Positions 10,745 through 21,722 of a stretch of DNA of 64,000 bases are shown in pieces. The notes below the pieces were generated by a model. The model searched no databases and was not told where the DNA came from. It saw only the letters and a program-made list of their open reading frames with translations. Both the position numbers and the translations under genes were made by a program. Every line of letters begins with the position of its first letter. Position 1 is the stretch's first letter. Where the stretch lies: NCBI GenBank assembly GCA_025331435.1, contig JAIWNI010000001.1:1-64000 (forward strand), given 5' to 3'. The DNA is from Choanephora cucurbitarum (lineage: Eukaryota; Mucoromycota; Mucoromycetes; Mucorales; Choanephoraceae).

Positions 10745-13700
10745 TAAGCCTTGAATATATTTAATGCTTGATTCTTTCTTGCATTAAATTTCTTCAAATG
10801 GTTGCCATTGACTGCTCTCTTAATCTTTTGACCTTGATGATTCATCAAGATATATGTATTGTTGTGAAATTTGCCTAGGATTACATATACGTGGTCTTGG
10901 TAGTTTGCATCCAGCTTATTCTTCTTGATTGCTTTGGTCCTAATAACTTGATCACCAATTTCTAATTTGGTCTTCGCTGCTTCTTTCCTTTCTTGACGAG
11001 CAAAATACGCTTCTTCATCACCCAGTCTCTTGTCCAACAATAAGTACAGTCTTTCTATACCTAGTTTTCTACCAAGTGTTTGCAATGGATCGTTATCTGT
11101 TGACCTAGGCGGTACTCCATATAGGGCTTCGAAGGGTGATATACCAAATGTCTTGTGAACTTTCGTTCGATAGGCGTACAATATGACCGGCAGGTATGTG
11201 TCCCAATTCTTAGGATTATTTTCCACCATTTTCCTGATACCTCGGACCAAGACCCCGTTCAAATGTTCTACTTTTCCGTTTGTTTGTGGATGATATGGTG
11301 CTGCGAACTGGTGAGTTGTGTTGACGAACTGGACGAATTTTTCTACTTCTTCGCTTGTAAAGTGGGTGCCGTTATCGGATAATAACTTTGCACTGGGACC
11401 AAAGTTACAGAAGATGTCTTCGTACAAGAACTTCACCGTAGTATCAGAATCGGCTCTTCTTACTGCCTTGGCGATAGGCCAACCGGTATAGTATTCCACT
11501 GCGGTAATGATATACTTGTTTTTTCTGTCACTGGTGGGAAATGGCCCCACATAATCTATGGCAAACCTTTCAAATAGGTTCTTAATTGGAACGATCCCTT
11601 TTGATTCTAATTTGTTGGGCAAATAAGAATGAATTTGACATTCTTCGCAAGTCTTGACGTATTCTTTTACTGTCTGGTAAGCTTCCGGCCACCAATATTG
11701 GCTGTACAGACGTTGCCAGGTTGCTTCCTGACCAAAATGGCCATGTCCATCGTGCACTTCTTTCAATATCTTCTCCCTTTCTTCATAGGTGGGCACCTTC
11801 ACGTATCTATCACCAACTTTGCGTAACAACGACTTTTCTTTTCCTAATCTAAACCTGGAGAGATTTCGATGTTTCTTGTCACCAGTATTTTCTCCATTTG
11901 CTTCTTTTTGTAATGCCTCATGTATTTGTGCTAAGTGAGTCTCATATCTTTCTTCTACTCTTTCAATCAACCAAGAATTGTATAGATGGTAGTCGGGTGA
12001 TTCTTCATCTCCTTCTTCTAGTTTCATAGGCGGGTAACGTGACATAACGTCAGCAGCGATGTTCCTCTTCCCAGGCAAGTGCTGTACTTGGTATTTGAAT
12101 TCTTGTACTGCTACTATCCATCGTTGCAGACGGCTACCCGGATTTGATTTTGTAAACAAATATTTTACTGCGGTGCTGTCTGTAAGGATAACCAGCTCTT
12201 TATCCAACACATATCTTCTCAACCTGGACAACGCAAACACCAATGATAGACACTCCTTTTCAACCGTAGGGTAATTGGATTCTGTAGGGGTCAACTTTCG
12301 TGAGAGGAAACAGACGGGTCTGTCTTCCATTATTTCTTGATCCCATTGCACCAGCACGGCTCCTATACCTAGATCACTAGCATCACAATATAACTTGTAT
12401 TGTGCCTTAGGATTTGGATACTTCAATTGTGTTGCATTACCAATAGCATTCTTAACTTCTTCAAAGGCTTCCTGGTGTTTTCGTTCCCATACAAACTTTG
12501 CGGCTTTCTTTAGAAGATCGTTCAAGGGACTAATTATATCGCTGAAACAATTGATATGGCGTCGATAAAAACCTGCTAAGGCGGAGAAGGCTCTAATGTC
12601 TGTTTTGTTTCTGGGCACAGGGAAGGCTATGACTTTATCTATATTTGCTTGACACGGCGCGATTCCTTGACTGGATATAGAGAACCCAAGGACTTCGACC
12701 TCCTTGTTTGCAAATTGAGCTTTGGATGGTTTTACTGTCATATTCACTTCTGCTAATCTTTTTAACACCATAGCAATATGCTGTAAATGTTCGTCAAATG
12801 TCTTCGAGTATATAGTTATATCATCGATATACGTCGTAACGAATTGATCAATAAAGTCTTGCATCGCCAGATAAATGGCCCTAGAGAAGCAAGCAGGTCC
12901 ATTCACAATCCCAAAAGGCATGACTTTGTAAGAATAACAACCCCACGGTGTAGTCATAGTCAGTTTGTGTATGCTGTCATCTTCAACTTGGATTTGGTTG
13001 AACCCTTTCAGAAGGTCTATTGTTGTGAAATATTTTGCACCTGCATATGACTCCATTAGGTGCGTTATAGATGGCAGAGGCCATGGATCCCTTTTCGTGA
13101 TCGCATTCAATTCTTGGAACTGTACTACGAGTCTCCTTTCTTTCGTGTTCTTTTTTCCAACATACATGACAGGGAAAGCCCATCCGAAAGAATTTTTGCC
13201 TTCCTTGTTTGGGAGATGCATTGTAGGGACAATTTGACCGGTCTTCAACATTTTGTCAAGTTCCATTTTCAAGTCTTCTAGCTCGGAGTGCGACATGTAT
13301 TTATTCGGTTTCTTGAGTATTGGTTGGTGGTCTCCTGTTTCGATGTGCAATTTTACTAGATGGGTTTGTTTAAGATCATTATAATCTATTCCAAATACCA
13401 CTAGGTAGTCCTTGAGTATGTTCAATAATTGATGCTTCTGATTCTCGTCCAATTCAATACATTCTCCTATTTTTGTCTCCAATACTTGTGTTTTCACTTC
13501 ATCTGATGTGGGTTCAGTTGGATCCAATGGAACAATTGCCTGGTCATTATATCTTTCATTAGCCATAGTGTAGTATGTTTCACCCTCATCTTTACAAGGA
13601 ATAACAAGGTAACTTTCGTAATAGGAGTCATATGTATCGTCCTCAGTAGATCCGTCTTCATCCGAAGTGTAGTCTTTTTCACTCTCAGAGGACGAAAGTT

Positions 13701-15483
13701 CTCCTTGATTCAACCTTTGCTTCCTGAGTATGTGTGTATCGAATGCAACTTCTAATGGGACCAGTCCATTATCTGTTCTTATGGAGAAGTGAGATGTGGA
13801 ATAATCAGCTGCGATACCTAACAGCTTCATGTAATCACTACCCAATAGCAGATCATACGGCGGGTTCTTGAAGACAACGAAAGACATTTTAACCAATACA
13901 CCTTGGACTGATACTAGCAATTCCTTTACTTCACCAATCGGTCTGACTAAGTTGCCATCTGCCATACGACTTCCAGCAGTGGAATCACCATTCGTAATAG
14001 GTACATTAAGGTCCTCGGCGAGACTTCGACTCATAATAGAGCAGTGAGATCCCGCGTCAAGAATGGCATCAACTAGCATTTCGCCACCCACGATTGCTTC
14101 CACACGAGGAGCCCCGGTACCATTATTGATGTTATTAGCAAATTGACGAATAGTGTTGCCTCTTTCTACTCTATACACTTCAACAATTTCTTTATTTGAG
14201 ATGCTTTTGGTTTTGGGAGATTTTCGAGTCTTCTTAGTCTTCCTCAATATAGCTGTTCTTACTCCTGGGATCTTCATCAGTTCATCTAAGGAACTTGTAT
14301 ACCTCTTGGAATGCAAGATCTCGTTGATGTCTATTCCTTGCACAAGGTCCTTGGAATCATTGGTTTTGGGAGTTTTTACCATATCCGGAGTGTTTTTCCC
14401 TTGTGTTTCTGGAGTTACTTTGCCCGGTGTAACCTGTTTCTTCTTTAAGTGAGGTGGGATGGTGTCATGAACCTTATTTCTCTTTCCACTTCGAGATACT
14501 CGTACATCCCTTTCAGAACTACTCTCGTGTTTTCTTTTCTCCACAGCATAGGTTTCAGTATAGTTTGTAGAAGGTTCTTCTTTATTAGCTTTCATAACTA
14601 GGAAGGAACTTGAAGTGGGCCTTTTCTCATACTTTGGGCAATTCCAAAACAAATGCTCTCCTAACTGTCCTTGACAAAGTTTACAACTCTTCCTACAGTT
14701 ATTGGCTACATGTCCTGACTCTTGGCAGTTGTAACAAGTATTTTTAGAGGGTACTTGATTCCTTTCGACCAGAAGTGTGAGACGTTGAAGAGATTCAGTA
14801 AGATCCTCGACTTTCTTTTCTATATCCTTGTGTTTCTTTTCGGGATAGTTTTCTTGCTTCTTTGTGGCCTTGTCCTTCATGAACACATTGTCCTCCTTGA
14901 GTTGGACTTCTGCCGTGACACCTTTCACAACATGTTTAGTCAGCATTACTTCTTCGGCATCATCGCACTCTCTAAGAGCTATCTTTTGTGCTTCGATCAA
15001 ATCCTTTGGGACATGCTGTTTGACAATGATTTTTAAATAGTGAGGCTTCAACCCATCTACATATGTATCTTTGAGAACCTTGGTGTTGATGGAACCCCAG
15101 CCTTCATTCTTGCTTCTCGCCTTGTCATAACTAGCTACCATTTGGTCAAATCTATTATTATAGTCTTTGATAGATTCATTTTCCAGACGGCCTGCAGACA
15201 GTATCTTCCCCAAGAGTGTATTCATATTGACTTTAGGTGCTTGAAACCTTTCGGTTAACTTGGTCTTAAACTGATTCCAATCAGAGAATTCGTGTTGGTA
15301 ATACCAGCTTGAGATTAAGGTTGATGCAAGATAACCAGTGACTAAGCTCAGTTTTTGCTCATCGTCCATTTTGATGACATTCATATTAGCTTCAAATGTC
15401 TTTAACCACTGGGCAGGGTCCATTTTCTCGTTGAACTCTGGAATGCGAATCACACCAGCAGCTAGCATGTTCACTTGCGCCAT
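10744..15483 (-). CDS. Gag-Pol polyprotein of Ty3/gypsy retrotransposon
   Basis: A single frame of 1,579 residues without frameshift. Gag occupies about residues 1-290 and ends with a CCHC zinc knuckle (CYNCQESGHVANNC). The aspartic protease region has AILDAGSHCSIM near residue 485, with Asp-Ala-Gly in place of the usual Asp-Thr/Ser-Gly. Reverse transcriptase shows LLKGFNQIQVEDD, VMPFGIVNGPACF and the active-site TYIDDITIYS. RNase H follows (LYCDASDLGIGAVLVQWD, then LTDSTAVKYL). Integrase has an HHCC zinc motif (HDGHGHFG...CEEC) and the D-D-E residues in FAIDYVGPF, LLSDNGTHF and GKVEHLNGV. Fusion of gag and pol in one frame means no recoding is needed. No chromodomain was seen after the integrase. 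The start at 15483 lies 46 bp inside the 5' LTR boundary, as expected. Confidence 0.95.
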   Translation of the reverse strand: MAQVNMLAAGVIRIPEFNEKMDPAQWLKTFEANMNVIKMDDEQKLSLVTGYLASTLISSWYYQHEFSDWNQFKTKLTERFQAPKVNMNTLLGKILSAGRLENESIKDYNNRFDQMVASYDKARSKNEGWGSINTKVLKDTYVDGLKPHYLKIIVKQHVPKDLIEAQKIALRECDDAEEVMLTKHVVKGVTAEVQLKEDNVFMKDKATKKQENYPEKKHKDIEKKVEDLTESLQRLTLLVERNQVPSKNTCYNCQESGHVANNCRKSCKLCQGQLGEHLFWNCPKYEKRPTSSSFLVMKANKEEPSTNYTETYAVEKRKHESSSERDVRVSRSGKRNKVHDTIPPHLKKKQVTPGKVTPETQGKNTPDMVKTPKTNDSKDLVQGIDINEILHSKRYTSSLDELMKIPGVRTAILRKTKKTRKSPKTKSISNKEIVEVYRVERGNTIRQFANNINNGTGAPRVEAIVGGEMLVDAILDAGSHCSIMSRSLAEDLNVPITNGDSTAGSRMADGNLVRPIGEVKELLVSVQGVLVKMSFVVFKNPPYDLLLGSDYMKLLGIAADYSTSHFSIRTDNGLVPLEVAFDTHILRKQRLNQGELSSSESEKDYTSDEDGSTEDDTYDSYYESYLVIPCKDEGETYYTMANERYNDQAIVPLDPTEPTSDEVKTQVLETKIGECIELDENQKHQLLNILKDYLVVFGIDYNDLKQTHLVKLHIETGDHQPILKKPNKYMSHSELEDLKMELDKMLKTGQIVPTMHLPNKEGKNSFGWAFPVMYVGKKNTKERRLVVQFQELNAITKRDPWPLPSITHLMESYAGAKYFTTIDLLKGFNQIQVEDDSIHKLTMTTPWGCYSYKVMPFGIVNGPACFSRAIYLAMQDFIDQFVTTYIDDITIYSKTFDEHLQHIAMVLKRLAEVNMTVKPSKAQFANKEVEVLGFSISSQGIAPCQANIDKVIAFPVPRNKTDIRAFSALAGFYRRHINCFSDIISPLNDLLKKAAKFVWERKHQEAFEEVKNAIGNATQLKYPNPKAQYKLYCDASDLGIGAVLVQWDQEIMEDRPVCFLSRKLTPTESNYPTVEKECLSLVFALSRLRRYVLDKELVILTDSTAVKYLFTKSNPGSRLQRWIVAVQEFKYQVQHLPGKRNIAADVMSRYPPMKLEEGDEESPDYHLYNSWLIERVEERYETHLAQIHEALQKEANGENTGDKKHRNLSRFRLGKEKSLLRKVGDRYVKVPTYEEREKILKEVHDGHGHFGQEATWQRLYSQYWWPEAYQTVKEYVKTCEECQIHSYLPNKLESKGIVPIKNLFERFAIDYVGPFPTSDRKNKYIITAVEYYTGWPIAKAVRRADSDTTVKFLYEDIFCNFGPSAKLLSDNGTHFTSEEVEKFVQFVNTTHQFAAPYHPQTNGKVEHLNGVLVRGIRKMVENNPKNWDTYLPVILYAYRTKVHKTFGISPFEALYGVPPRSTDNDPLQTLGRKLGIERLYLLLDKRLGDEEAYFARQERKEAAKTKLEIGDQVIRTKAIKKNKLDANYQDHVYVILGKFHNNTYILMNHQGQKIKRAVNGNHLKKFNARKNQALNIFKA

Positions 15484-15510
15484 GTTACTTTCTTTACTTG
15501 ATGATGTTCT

Positions 15511-15528
15511 CTTATTTAGAAAAACTAT
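15511..15528 (-). other. Primer-binding-site position of the retrotransposon
   Basis: This is the sequence immediately internal to the 5' LTR, where the minus-strand primer anneals. Read on the minus strand it begins ATAGTTTTTCTA. It lacks the TGG that would pair with a tRNA 3' CCA. Nine bases are complementary to a segment of the LTR (TTAGAAAAA, minus strand, near 10549-10557), so self-priming is possible but unproven. Confidence 0.35.
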
Positions 15529-15857
15529 TGAAATATTGGGATTTGTTTCGGATTGGATTTGGAGATAGAATTTAACTAGTCTGTAATATATTTAAGATAA
15601 TATATATAGTAAAAAGCTTTATTGGATAAGTATATGATATGATATTGATATTGTAAAAAAAAATGGCTTACTTTTTCTAATTCTCGAGTTATGTTTGAGA
15701 CAAAATCCGAAGAAAGAACAAAGTAATAAAATAAAGGATAAATATATAAAGGATTGTACTATAGGTGTAACAGATACACAAGAAGACAGAGAAGTAACCA
15801 GAAAAGAAAAGGGCAAATCGATGATTCCCTAAATACACACCATTTTACCACCTTTCA
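15529..15857 (-). repeat. 5' LTR of the Ty3/gypsy element (right copy)
   Basis: This 329-bp copy is identical to the left LTR apart from a single extra A in a homopolymer. It starts TGAAA and ends TTTCA, and its outer edge is followed by the CTAT duplication at 15858-15861. Confidence 0.95.
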
Positions 15858-16059
15858 CTATGCATGATTTATCTGAAGTCAGTTATAGATGCAGTTTAAG
15901 TACCGACTGTCAAATTGTAAGTAATATGACTATAAGCGGTATGTATTAGATCAAGACTATCTAGTTATACGCTTTAATAGACATGTGAATACAACACAAC
16001 TTATGACACAGTCGATCGCAATTATATATGACATGTACTCAAACCTCACTTACCTCCTC

Positions 16060-17300
16060 CTCTCCTTTATGTCTTCTGCAATAAATTCAACGATGTGTCC
16101 ATTGAGATTCTTCAAAACAATGTGACATCTGCCAGATACCCTCAAAAATGTGTTATCCTTACTCCTTCTCCTTTAAAAATCCCATTTACTCTTTACAATA
16201 TCCCTATTCCACAAAGTGATTCTTTCCCTTACCTAGGTATGTCCATTAAACCTAGAAGCTTCCTTGATCCAAACTCTCTGGTACAAAGCAACATAAACAA
16301 AGCTATGTCTACACTAGGTGTCAACAAGTCTGGCTTTAGCCAGCTAACCTCCTCTGGTTTTTAAGCATATACAGTTCGTCCTTATTTGGAGTATGACCTC
16401 GCCACCAACACTATCAATTCAAAGACCTTCAAATTACTCAAAGACTGTCAGAACCAATGTATCTGTCAGATGTTTGGCGGGCGCTCTTCGTCCTCCAGCA
16501 AAGTCATGCTTCAGGTTACAAACTTGCCTCACATGCAAGAACGTACCCACATACTGCAAGCTCAATACATCCTCCGTCCCTTACAACTATCAAACGACAC
16601 TCTTTTAGCCAAGCTTGTTCCTCTCCTTCGGCAATCGTCAATCCGTTCCCATTGATTACGCGTACATCAATTCCCTTGCTGAAAGCGTTGCTCCTCTTTT
16701 TTTGCCAATCTTGATAGACGCTCCTTTAGAAGGATTCGCCGTGCATTCCTTCGCGATAGCTTCTCGGAACGCCGAAACGGTTGCTACTCAAAATACCTCT
16801 CTGCTTGTCAGAACGCAACGATAGTGAATCCAATCCTATGGCTATCTAGCAACAGTCAAGATCGTAGTCGCCTTATTCGATAGTACCTTGACTGGCTACC
16901 TCACAGTTGTCCTTCTTCCTGCCCTCTGTACCCTGACCAGTCCTTCACCAGATCTTGCGCTATCCACTGCTTACAAATCCATAACCGATTGTAGATTCCA
17001 CTACCTGTAGAAAATCCTTTATCTTACATTTTGAACATTCTTCTAATAAAAAAAAAATCTCACTTACCGCTTGAGCTGTCTCCCTGGATAATCCGCTGGC
17101 CAGCCATGTGCACATACTCCATGATATGGATTATCTTGCTCATTCAACTGTCTCCCCACCCCAAACGATTCTGGTTCCCTTCTGCTACACTGGTTATTTC
17201 CCCTCTCCGATACCACACATATTATCCGGTTCCTCCTCTCTTGCCTTTCCGTTTTTGCCTTTTGTTTTCAAAGGATTTTTAGTTCCTCATGCATTTTGAT
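16060..17300 (+). pseudogene. Decayed LINE-like reverse transcriptase, C-terminal fragment
   Basis: Translated pieces resemble the region after the catalytic fingers of non-LTR retrotransposon RTs. Visible blocks are PQKCVILTPSPLKIPF, PIPQSDSFPYLGMSI and LGVNKSGFSQL, followed by an in-frame TAA near 16362. The reading then resumes with TVRPYLEYDLATNT, CQNQCICQMFGGRSSSS and LPHMQERTHILQAQYIL. A frameshift follows near 16640, and weaker similarity continues past 16840 (LDWLPHSCPSSCPLCT). The catalytic YADD region is absent, so this is a 5'-truncated and mutated copy. It ends only about 100 bp upstream of the kinesin start codon. Confidence 0.7.
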
Positions 17301-17405
17301 CTGGATAGGGCAATTCAGCTTTAACGCTATATGCTCATCGGTCATTTAAATCTATTTGAATAAAATTATTGTATTTTTTCTTCTTCCCCTTTTCTTATAG
17401 ACACC

Positions 17406-19655
17406 ATGAATAACAGTGGTTTAAAAAGAAAGAGCAATACAGATGTTACCAGTAAAAGACAAAAGACTAGCATAAATCAAGGACCTCGCATTCCTGTCAA
17501 ATCAACACTTGCCAGTCGTTCTGCTGATAAGCGCAACTCAAACCAATCCGTCAAACGACCTTCTTTGGCCTCCACTTCAAGTTCATCGCGTTCTTCTCCT
17601 ACTACCCCGCAACGATCTACCAACATGAAATCAAAAACAACATCCCGGATTACCGATCCCAAAGCCAAGTTGAATCAACTCCAATCTTTGCTAGAAAAAA
17701 CAGGCGAAGAAGGTAGAAAACGATGTTGACAACTAAAGTTTTCTATAATACTTAACTAGCTTCATAGTCAACGAAATCGAAAAACTCAATGGCGATGCAC
17801 AGTCTACTGTATTGAGTACAGAGTCTTTGCTGAATGAAGCTTTACAGAAAGTAGTTGATTTAGAAAACACAGTCAGAGTAAGCTGCTCTCCTTTCTTCCT
17901 ATTGTTGAATTTCTTAAGATAACACTCTACTGTAGACAACAAAAGAAAAACATCAAGAGGAAATTCAACGAATTCACGATCGATTCGCCTTGAAGAATAA
18001 AGATCTGATTGCACAAAACGATAGACACAAATCTGAACTAGATGGATTTTTAAAGGAATTAGAGCAATTAGAACAACGTTCACGAGAGACCTTAGAACAG
18101 CTTGAAGACGAACGAAAAGAGAATCAAACATTGAAGGCAACTAAACAAAAGATGGAATCATCCTTTGCTGAAATTGATGCTTCTCTGACAGACAAACGAA
18201 TGAAACGAAAGAGTAAACAAGCTGCTTTAGATAAAGCTCAAGATGAATCAGACCAGTTATCCAGCACTATTCAGAAGCAACTCGACCTTTCTAAGGAACT
18301 GGAACTCTCTATCCTTCATCATGAACAACAGCGCCGAAAGGATCATGATAGACTTCAAGAGCTGAAAGGTAACATTCGTGTCTTTTGTCGAGTTAGACCT
18401 GCTCTTCAGTCCTCCGATCTAGCCAGCATTCGATTCTTTGGTGAAGATAATGAAAGCATGGAAATGACAGAGCAAGTGTCTTCTACGCTTGGTAAAAGCT
18501 CTACAAAGTCTTATACATTCACGTTTGACCGAGTCTTTTCACCTGAATGCACTCAGCAAGATTGCTTTGAAGAGATTTCTCAGTTGGTTCAATCTGCTCT
18601 TGATGGTTATAATGTCTGCATATTTGCGTAAGTTTGTAGGCAGTAAGCAATGGACATCGGCTTACTGTGTTGATAGATATGGTCAAACTGGTAGTGGCAA
18701 GACATTTACAATGCAGGGTCCCTCTGTTGCTACAGAAGAAACCTCAGGCATGATACCCCGTGCAGTCAATCAGATCTATACAGTTACACAACAGCTAAAA
18801 CAACTTGGATGGGAATATACAATGGAAGGACAGTTTTTAGAAATTTACAACGAAACAATACATGACCTTCTAGGAGATGCATCCAGTTATGGCAAGATAA
18901 AGCATGATATCTATCACGAAAAGAACGGTAAAACAACAGTGACTGACATGACAACAGGTAAAACGAGAAACAGACTGTTGGCCAGTCAAATCTAATTTCT
19001 TTTTTACACCCAACAAGTCCTTTTGGATTCTCCTTCAAAAGTAAAGATGATGCTCAAGAAAGCAAGTCAGAATCGAGCAACGGGTGCTACTAATCTAAAC
19101 GAAAGATCTTCCAGAAGTCACAGTGTGTTCACGCTTCGACTGACTGGTGTAAACCAGGCAACAGGAGAACAAACGACTGGCCTGTTGAATTTGATTGATC
19201 TGGCGGGATCTGAACGATTGTCTTTGTCTGGCTCTGTGGGCGATAGGCTGAAAGAAACACAAGCTATTAACAAAAGTTTGAGTTGCTTAGGCGATGTTAT
19301 TCACGCTTTAGTGAACAATAAGGAAGGTGGCCATATACCTTACAGAAATTCAAGGCTAACTTATTTATTGAGAAATTCACTCGGTAATGTTTATCTGAAC
19401 TAAAAAGTTTGTTCATACAAAAACTCATTTCATGATTTATAGGTGGCAACTGTAAGACATTGATGTTTGTTAATGTATCCCCGCTTGCAGAGCATTTTGG
19501 TGAAAGCCTTTGCTCTCTAAGATTTGCAACTAAGGTAAATGATAACACAATTGATTCTATCGTCAGATTTTATGAACCACTTATCTTTTTCTTTTGTTAA
19601 ATAGGTTAATAGTTGTCATATTGGCACAATAAAAAAGACTGGCATCAAGCAGTAA
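17406..19655 (+). CDS. Kinesin-14 (KAR3/Ncd-type C-terminal motor)
   Basis: This is a minus-end-directed microtubule motor of spindle and nuclear positioning. Exon 1 (17406-17712) encodes a basic, Ser-rich tail ([17 protein letters not shown]), probably a second microtubule-binding site. Exons 2 and 3 (17768-17877, then from about 17937) encode a coiled coil. The motor follows at the C-terminus after the kinesin-14 neck signature [11 protein letters not shown]. The P-loop [10 protein letters not shown] follows an intron at about 18630-18676. Switch I is NERSSRSH and switch II is [22 protein letters not shown] and [10 protein letters not shown] are present. The last exons give [20 protein letters not shown] and a short end IKKTGIKQ before the stop at 19653. 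Motor-at-C-terminus plus neck sequence make kinesin-14 firm; a one-to-one match to KAR3 is likely but not proven. Confidence 0.93.
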
Positions 19656-19903
19656 TAAAAAGAAATTGAATCATCTGAAATTAAGCTTATGTTATTCCTT
19701 TTTAAATGTGAAATTTATGGTATTTGAATTTAACATGCATGAGATCAAAAGAATAGATGAGGAATTAATATTTATTATATACTTTGGATTATTATTAAAA
19801 AAAAAGGTGGTAAATTACATTTCATGAATGAAAAGCTATCTCAGATAGACTGAAATTATTAGAAATACAAAAAAAGGTAAAAAAAAGAGTAGGGTTTGGA
19901 AAT

Positions 19904-21578
19904 TTAGACGGAGTCTTCACGAGCCTTCTTTTCGATAGAACCGATTTCTTCAGTACGACGAAGACCTCTTTGTTCGTTCCAGGCATCAAGAGTTTCCTTG
20001 GAAATCTTCTTACGGGGGTTGTGTTCGAAAATGATATCCATTTCTTCAAGAGTGAAGCCCTTGGTTTCAGGATAAGCGAGGTAAACGTGGACGGCCATTA
20101 AGAAGTTGAAACCAGCAAACAAAAGGTAGAGACCGTAATGAATTCTTTCCATCAACAAGGGAACAACGAAGTTCAAAACCCAGTTGAACAACCAGTTAGA
20201 AGCAGTAGACAAAGAAACGGCCATGGCACGGACACGGAGAGGATAGATTTCAGAGGGGTAAATCCAACCCAAGGGACCCCAGGTGGTAGCAAAGGTAGCA
20301 ACGAAGAGATAGATACAGGCAACAACACCATCAGCTTGAGACTTGCTGTGGAGAGTAACAAGAGACTTACCGTTGGGACCGACAGACCAGTCACCGGTAG
20401 CCAAGACACCACCTACAGCCCACAAGAAAGTAGACATGAGGAGGGCACCAAAGATCAAAGTAGGACGACGACCCCACTTGTCAACAAAGAGAATGGCAGG
20501 AATGGTCATGACAACGTTAATGACATAAGAGACACCAGAAGAGACAAGAGTGGCTTCATCAGAAGAACCAATACCAGCTTGTTGGAACAAGAAGACAACG
20601 TAGAACATGATAATGTTCATACCAGTCAATTGTTGCCAGATTTGAAGACAGACACCGAGAGAGACACGGTAGAACATACCAGGCTTCAAAAGATCAGAGT
20701 AACGGTGAGAGGCAACTTCCTTATCAAAGTGAATACTAGCTCTGATTTCTTCAATTTCAGTTATAACACGAGGGTGGTTAGGGTCACCGTTACCGTGAAT
20801 ATCAGCCAAGACCTTCAAGGCATCATCCATACGGCCTTGATCAGCAAGCCATCTAGGAGAGTGAGGGAAAGCCCAGAAACCGAGACAGAGGATAAGAGCA
20901 GGAACACCTTGAATACCCCAAGGAATACGGAAAGCAGCAGTGCTTTGAATGTAGTGACAACCATATTGAATCCAGAAAGAGATCAAGATACCCCAGGTAA
21001 TACTCCATTGTTGGACAGCAACAATACGACCACGAATTTCCTTGGGAGCAACTTCAGATTGGTAAAGAGGGACAACCATGGAGGTGATACCGACAGAGAG
21101 ACCGTTGATGACACGACCAACACAGAGCATAGCAACACCATTAGCAGCAGCTTGGAGAATAGAACCGATAACGAAAAGAACAGAAGCACCAATAAGAGTA
21201 AATTTACGAGAGTATTTATCAGCGGGGTAACCAGCGAAGAGAGCACCAACGAAACAACCAGCAGAGAGGGCACCGTTGATACCACCTTGCAAGACTTCGC
21301 TAGGTCTGTTGAAGTATTCTTGATATCTAATGTAATGGATCAGAAACAGATATTGGTCTTAAACTAAATAAATACATACTGAGGGAAACCGATAACACCA
21401 GAGTTGGAACCAATATCGAAACCAAACATGATACCGGCAATGGCAGCAAAAGCACCAATGGACTATAAATCAATTGTATGAATAAAAGCTTTGTTCATCG
21501 TTTTGTTGTATATGATCCGCAACAAAGAGAAAATATACTTACATAGATGTTTGTGGTTAATTTAGTCAAATAACCCAT
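19904..21578 (-). CDS. MFS sugar transporter (hexose/xylose family)
   Basis: A 12-helix plasma-membrane sugar porter, roughly 510 residues, in three exons. Exon 1 (from ATG 21578) encodes only MGYLTKLTTNIY. Exon 2 adds SIGAFAAIAGIMFGFDIGSN, the first helix with the FGFDIG motif. The rest is one long exon from about 21303. Family motifs are GYPADKYSRK (loop 2-3), RVINGLSVGITSM, PLYQSEVAPKEIRGR, FPHSPRWLADQGR (a variant of the PESPRW motif), KWGRRPTL and the C-terminal PETKGFTLEEMD. The substrate cannot be told from sequence; glucose or xylose is most likely. A TATA box lies 136 bp upstream. The tail is Lys/Glu-rich and cytosolic, a possible site of ubiquitin control. Confidence 0.93.
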
Positions 21579-21713
21579 TATATTTGTTGAAATGTAGTCT
21601 TCTTCTGTTGATTTATTATGAAAGGGATAACAAAAAGAGAAAAAGATGAATATGGAAGAAGATGAATAAAAGACTTGAGAAGTAAAAGATTAAAAAAAAC
21701 AAAAAAAGTTGCT

Positions 21714-21722
21714 CTTTATATA
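21714..21722 (-). promoter_or_regulatory. TATA box of the sugar transporter
   Basis: On the minus strand TATATAAAG lies about 136 bp upstream of the transporter start codon, a plausible core promoter for an inducible gene. It is followed by an A/T-rich 5' leader. Confidence 0.6.

Larger units (their letters stand above)
10404..15857 (-). mobile_element. Complete Ty3/gypsy LTR retrotransposon
   Basis: The element is 5,454 bp with direct LTRs at each end (10404-10731 and 15529-15857). Each LTR starts TGAAA and ends TTTCA. The tetranucleotide CTAT flanks both outer ends (10400-10403 and 15858-15861) as a target-site duplication. It is transcribed on the minus strand, so the right LTR is the 5' LTR. 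One uninterrupted gag-pol frame fills the interior. A purine-rich tract precedes the 3' LTR at 10732-10744. The order protease, RT, RNase H, integrase defines Ty3/gypsy (Metaviridae-type). No chromodomain is visible at the C-terminus. All parts look intact, so recent activity is plausible. Confidence 0.95.

Noticed and set aside
20138..21367. 409-codon open frame on the plus strand, antisense to the sugar transporter
   Set aside because: It mirrors the transporter exon exactly, with Asn/Thr/Arg/Asp-rich composition that comes from reading well-biased codons backwards. No domain, splice logic or promoter supports it.
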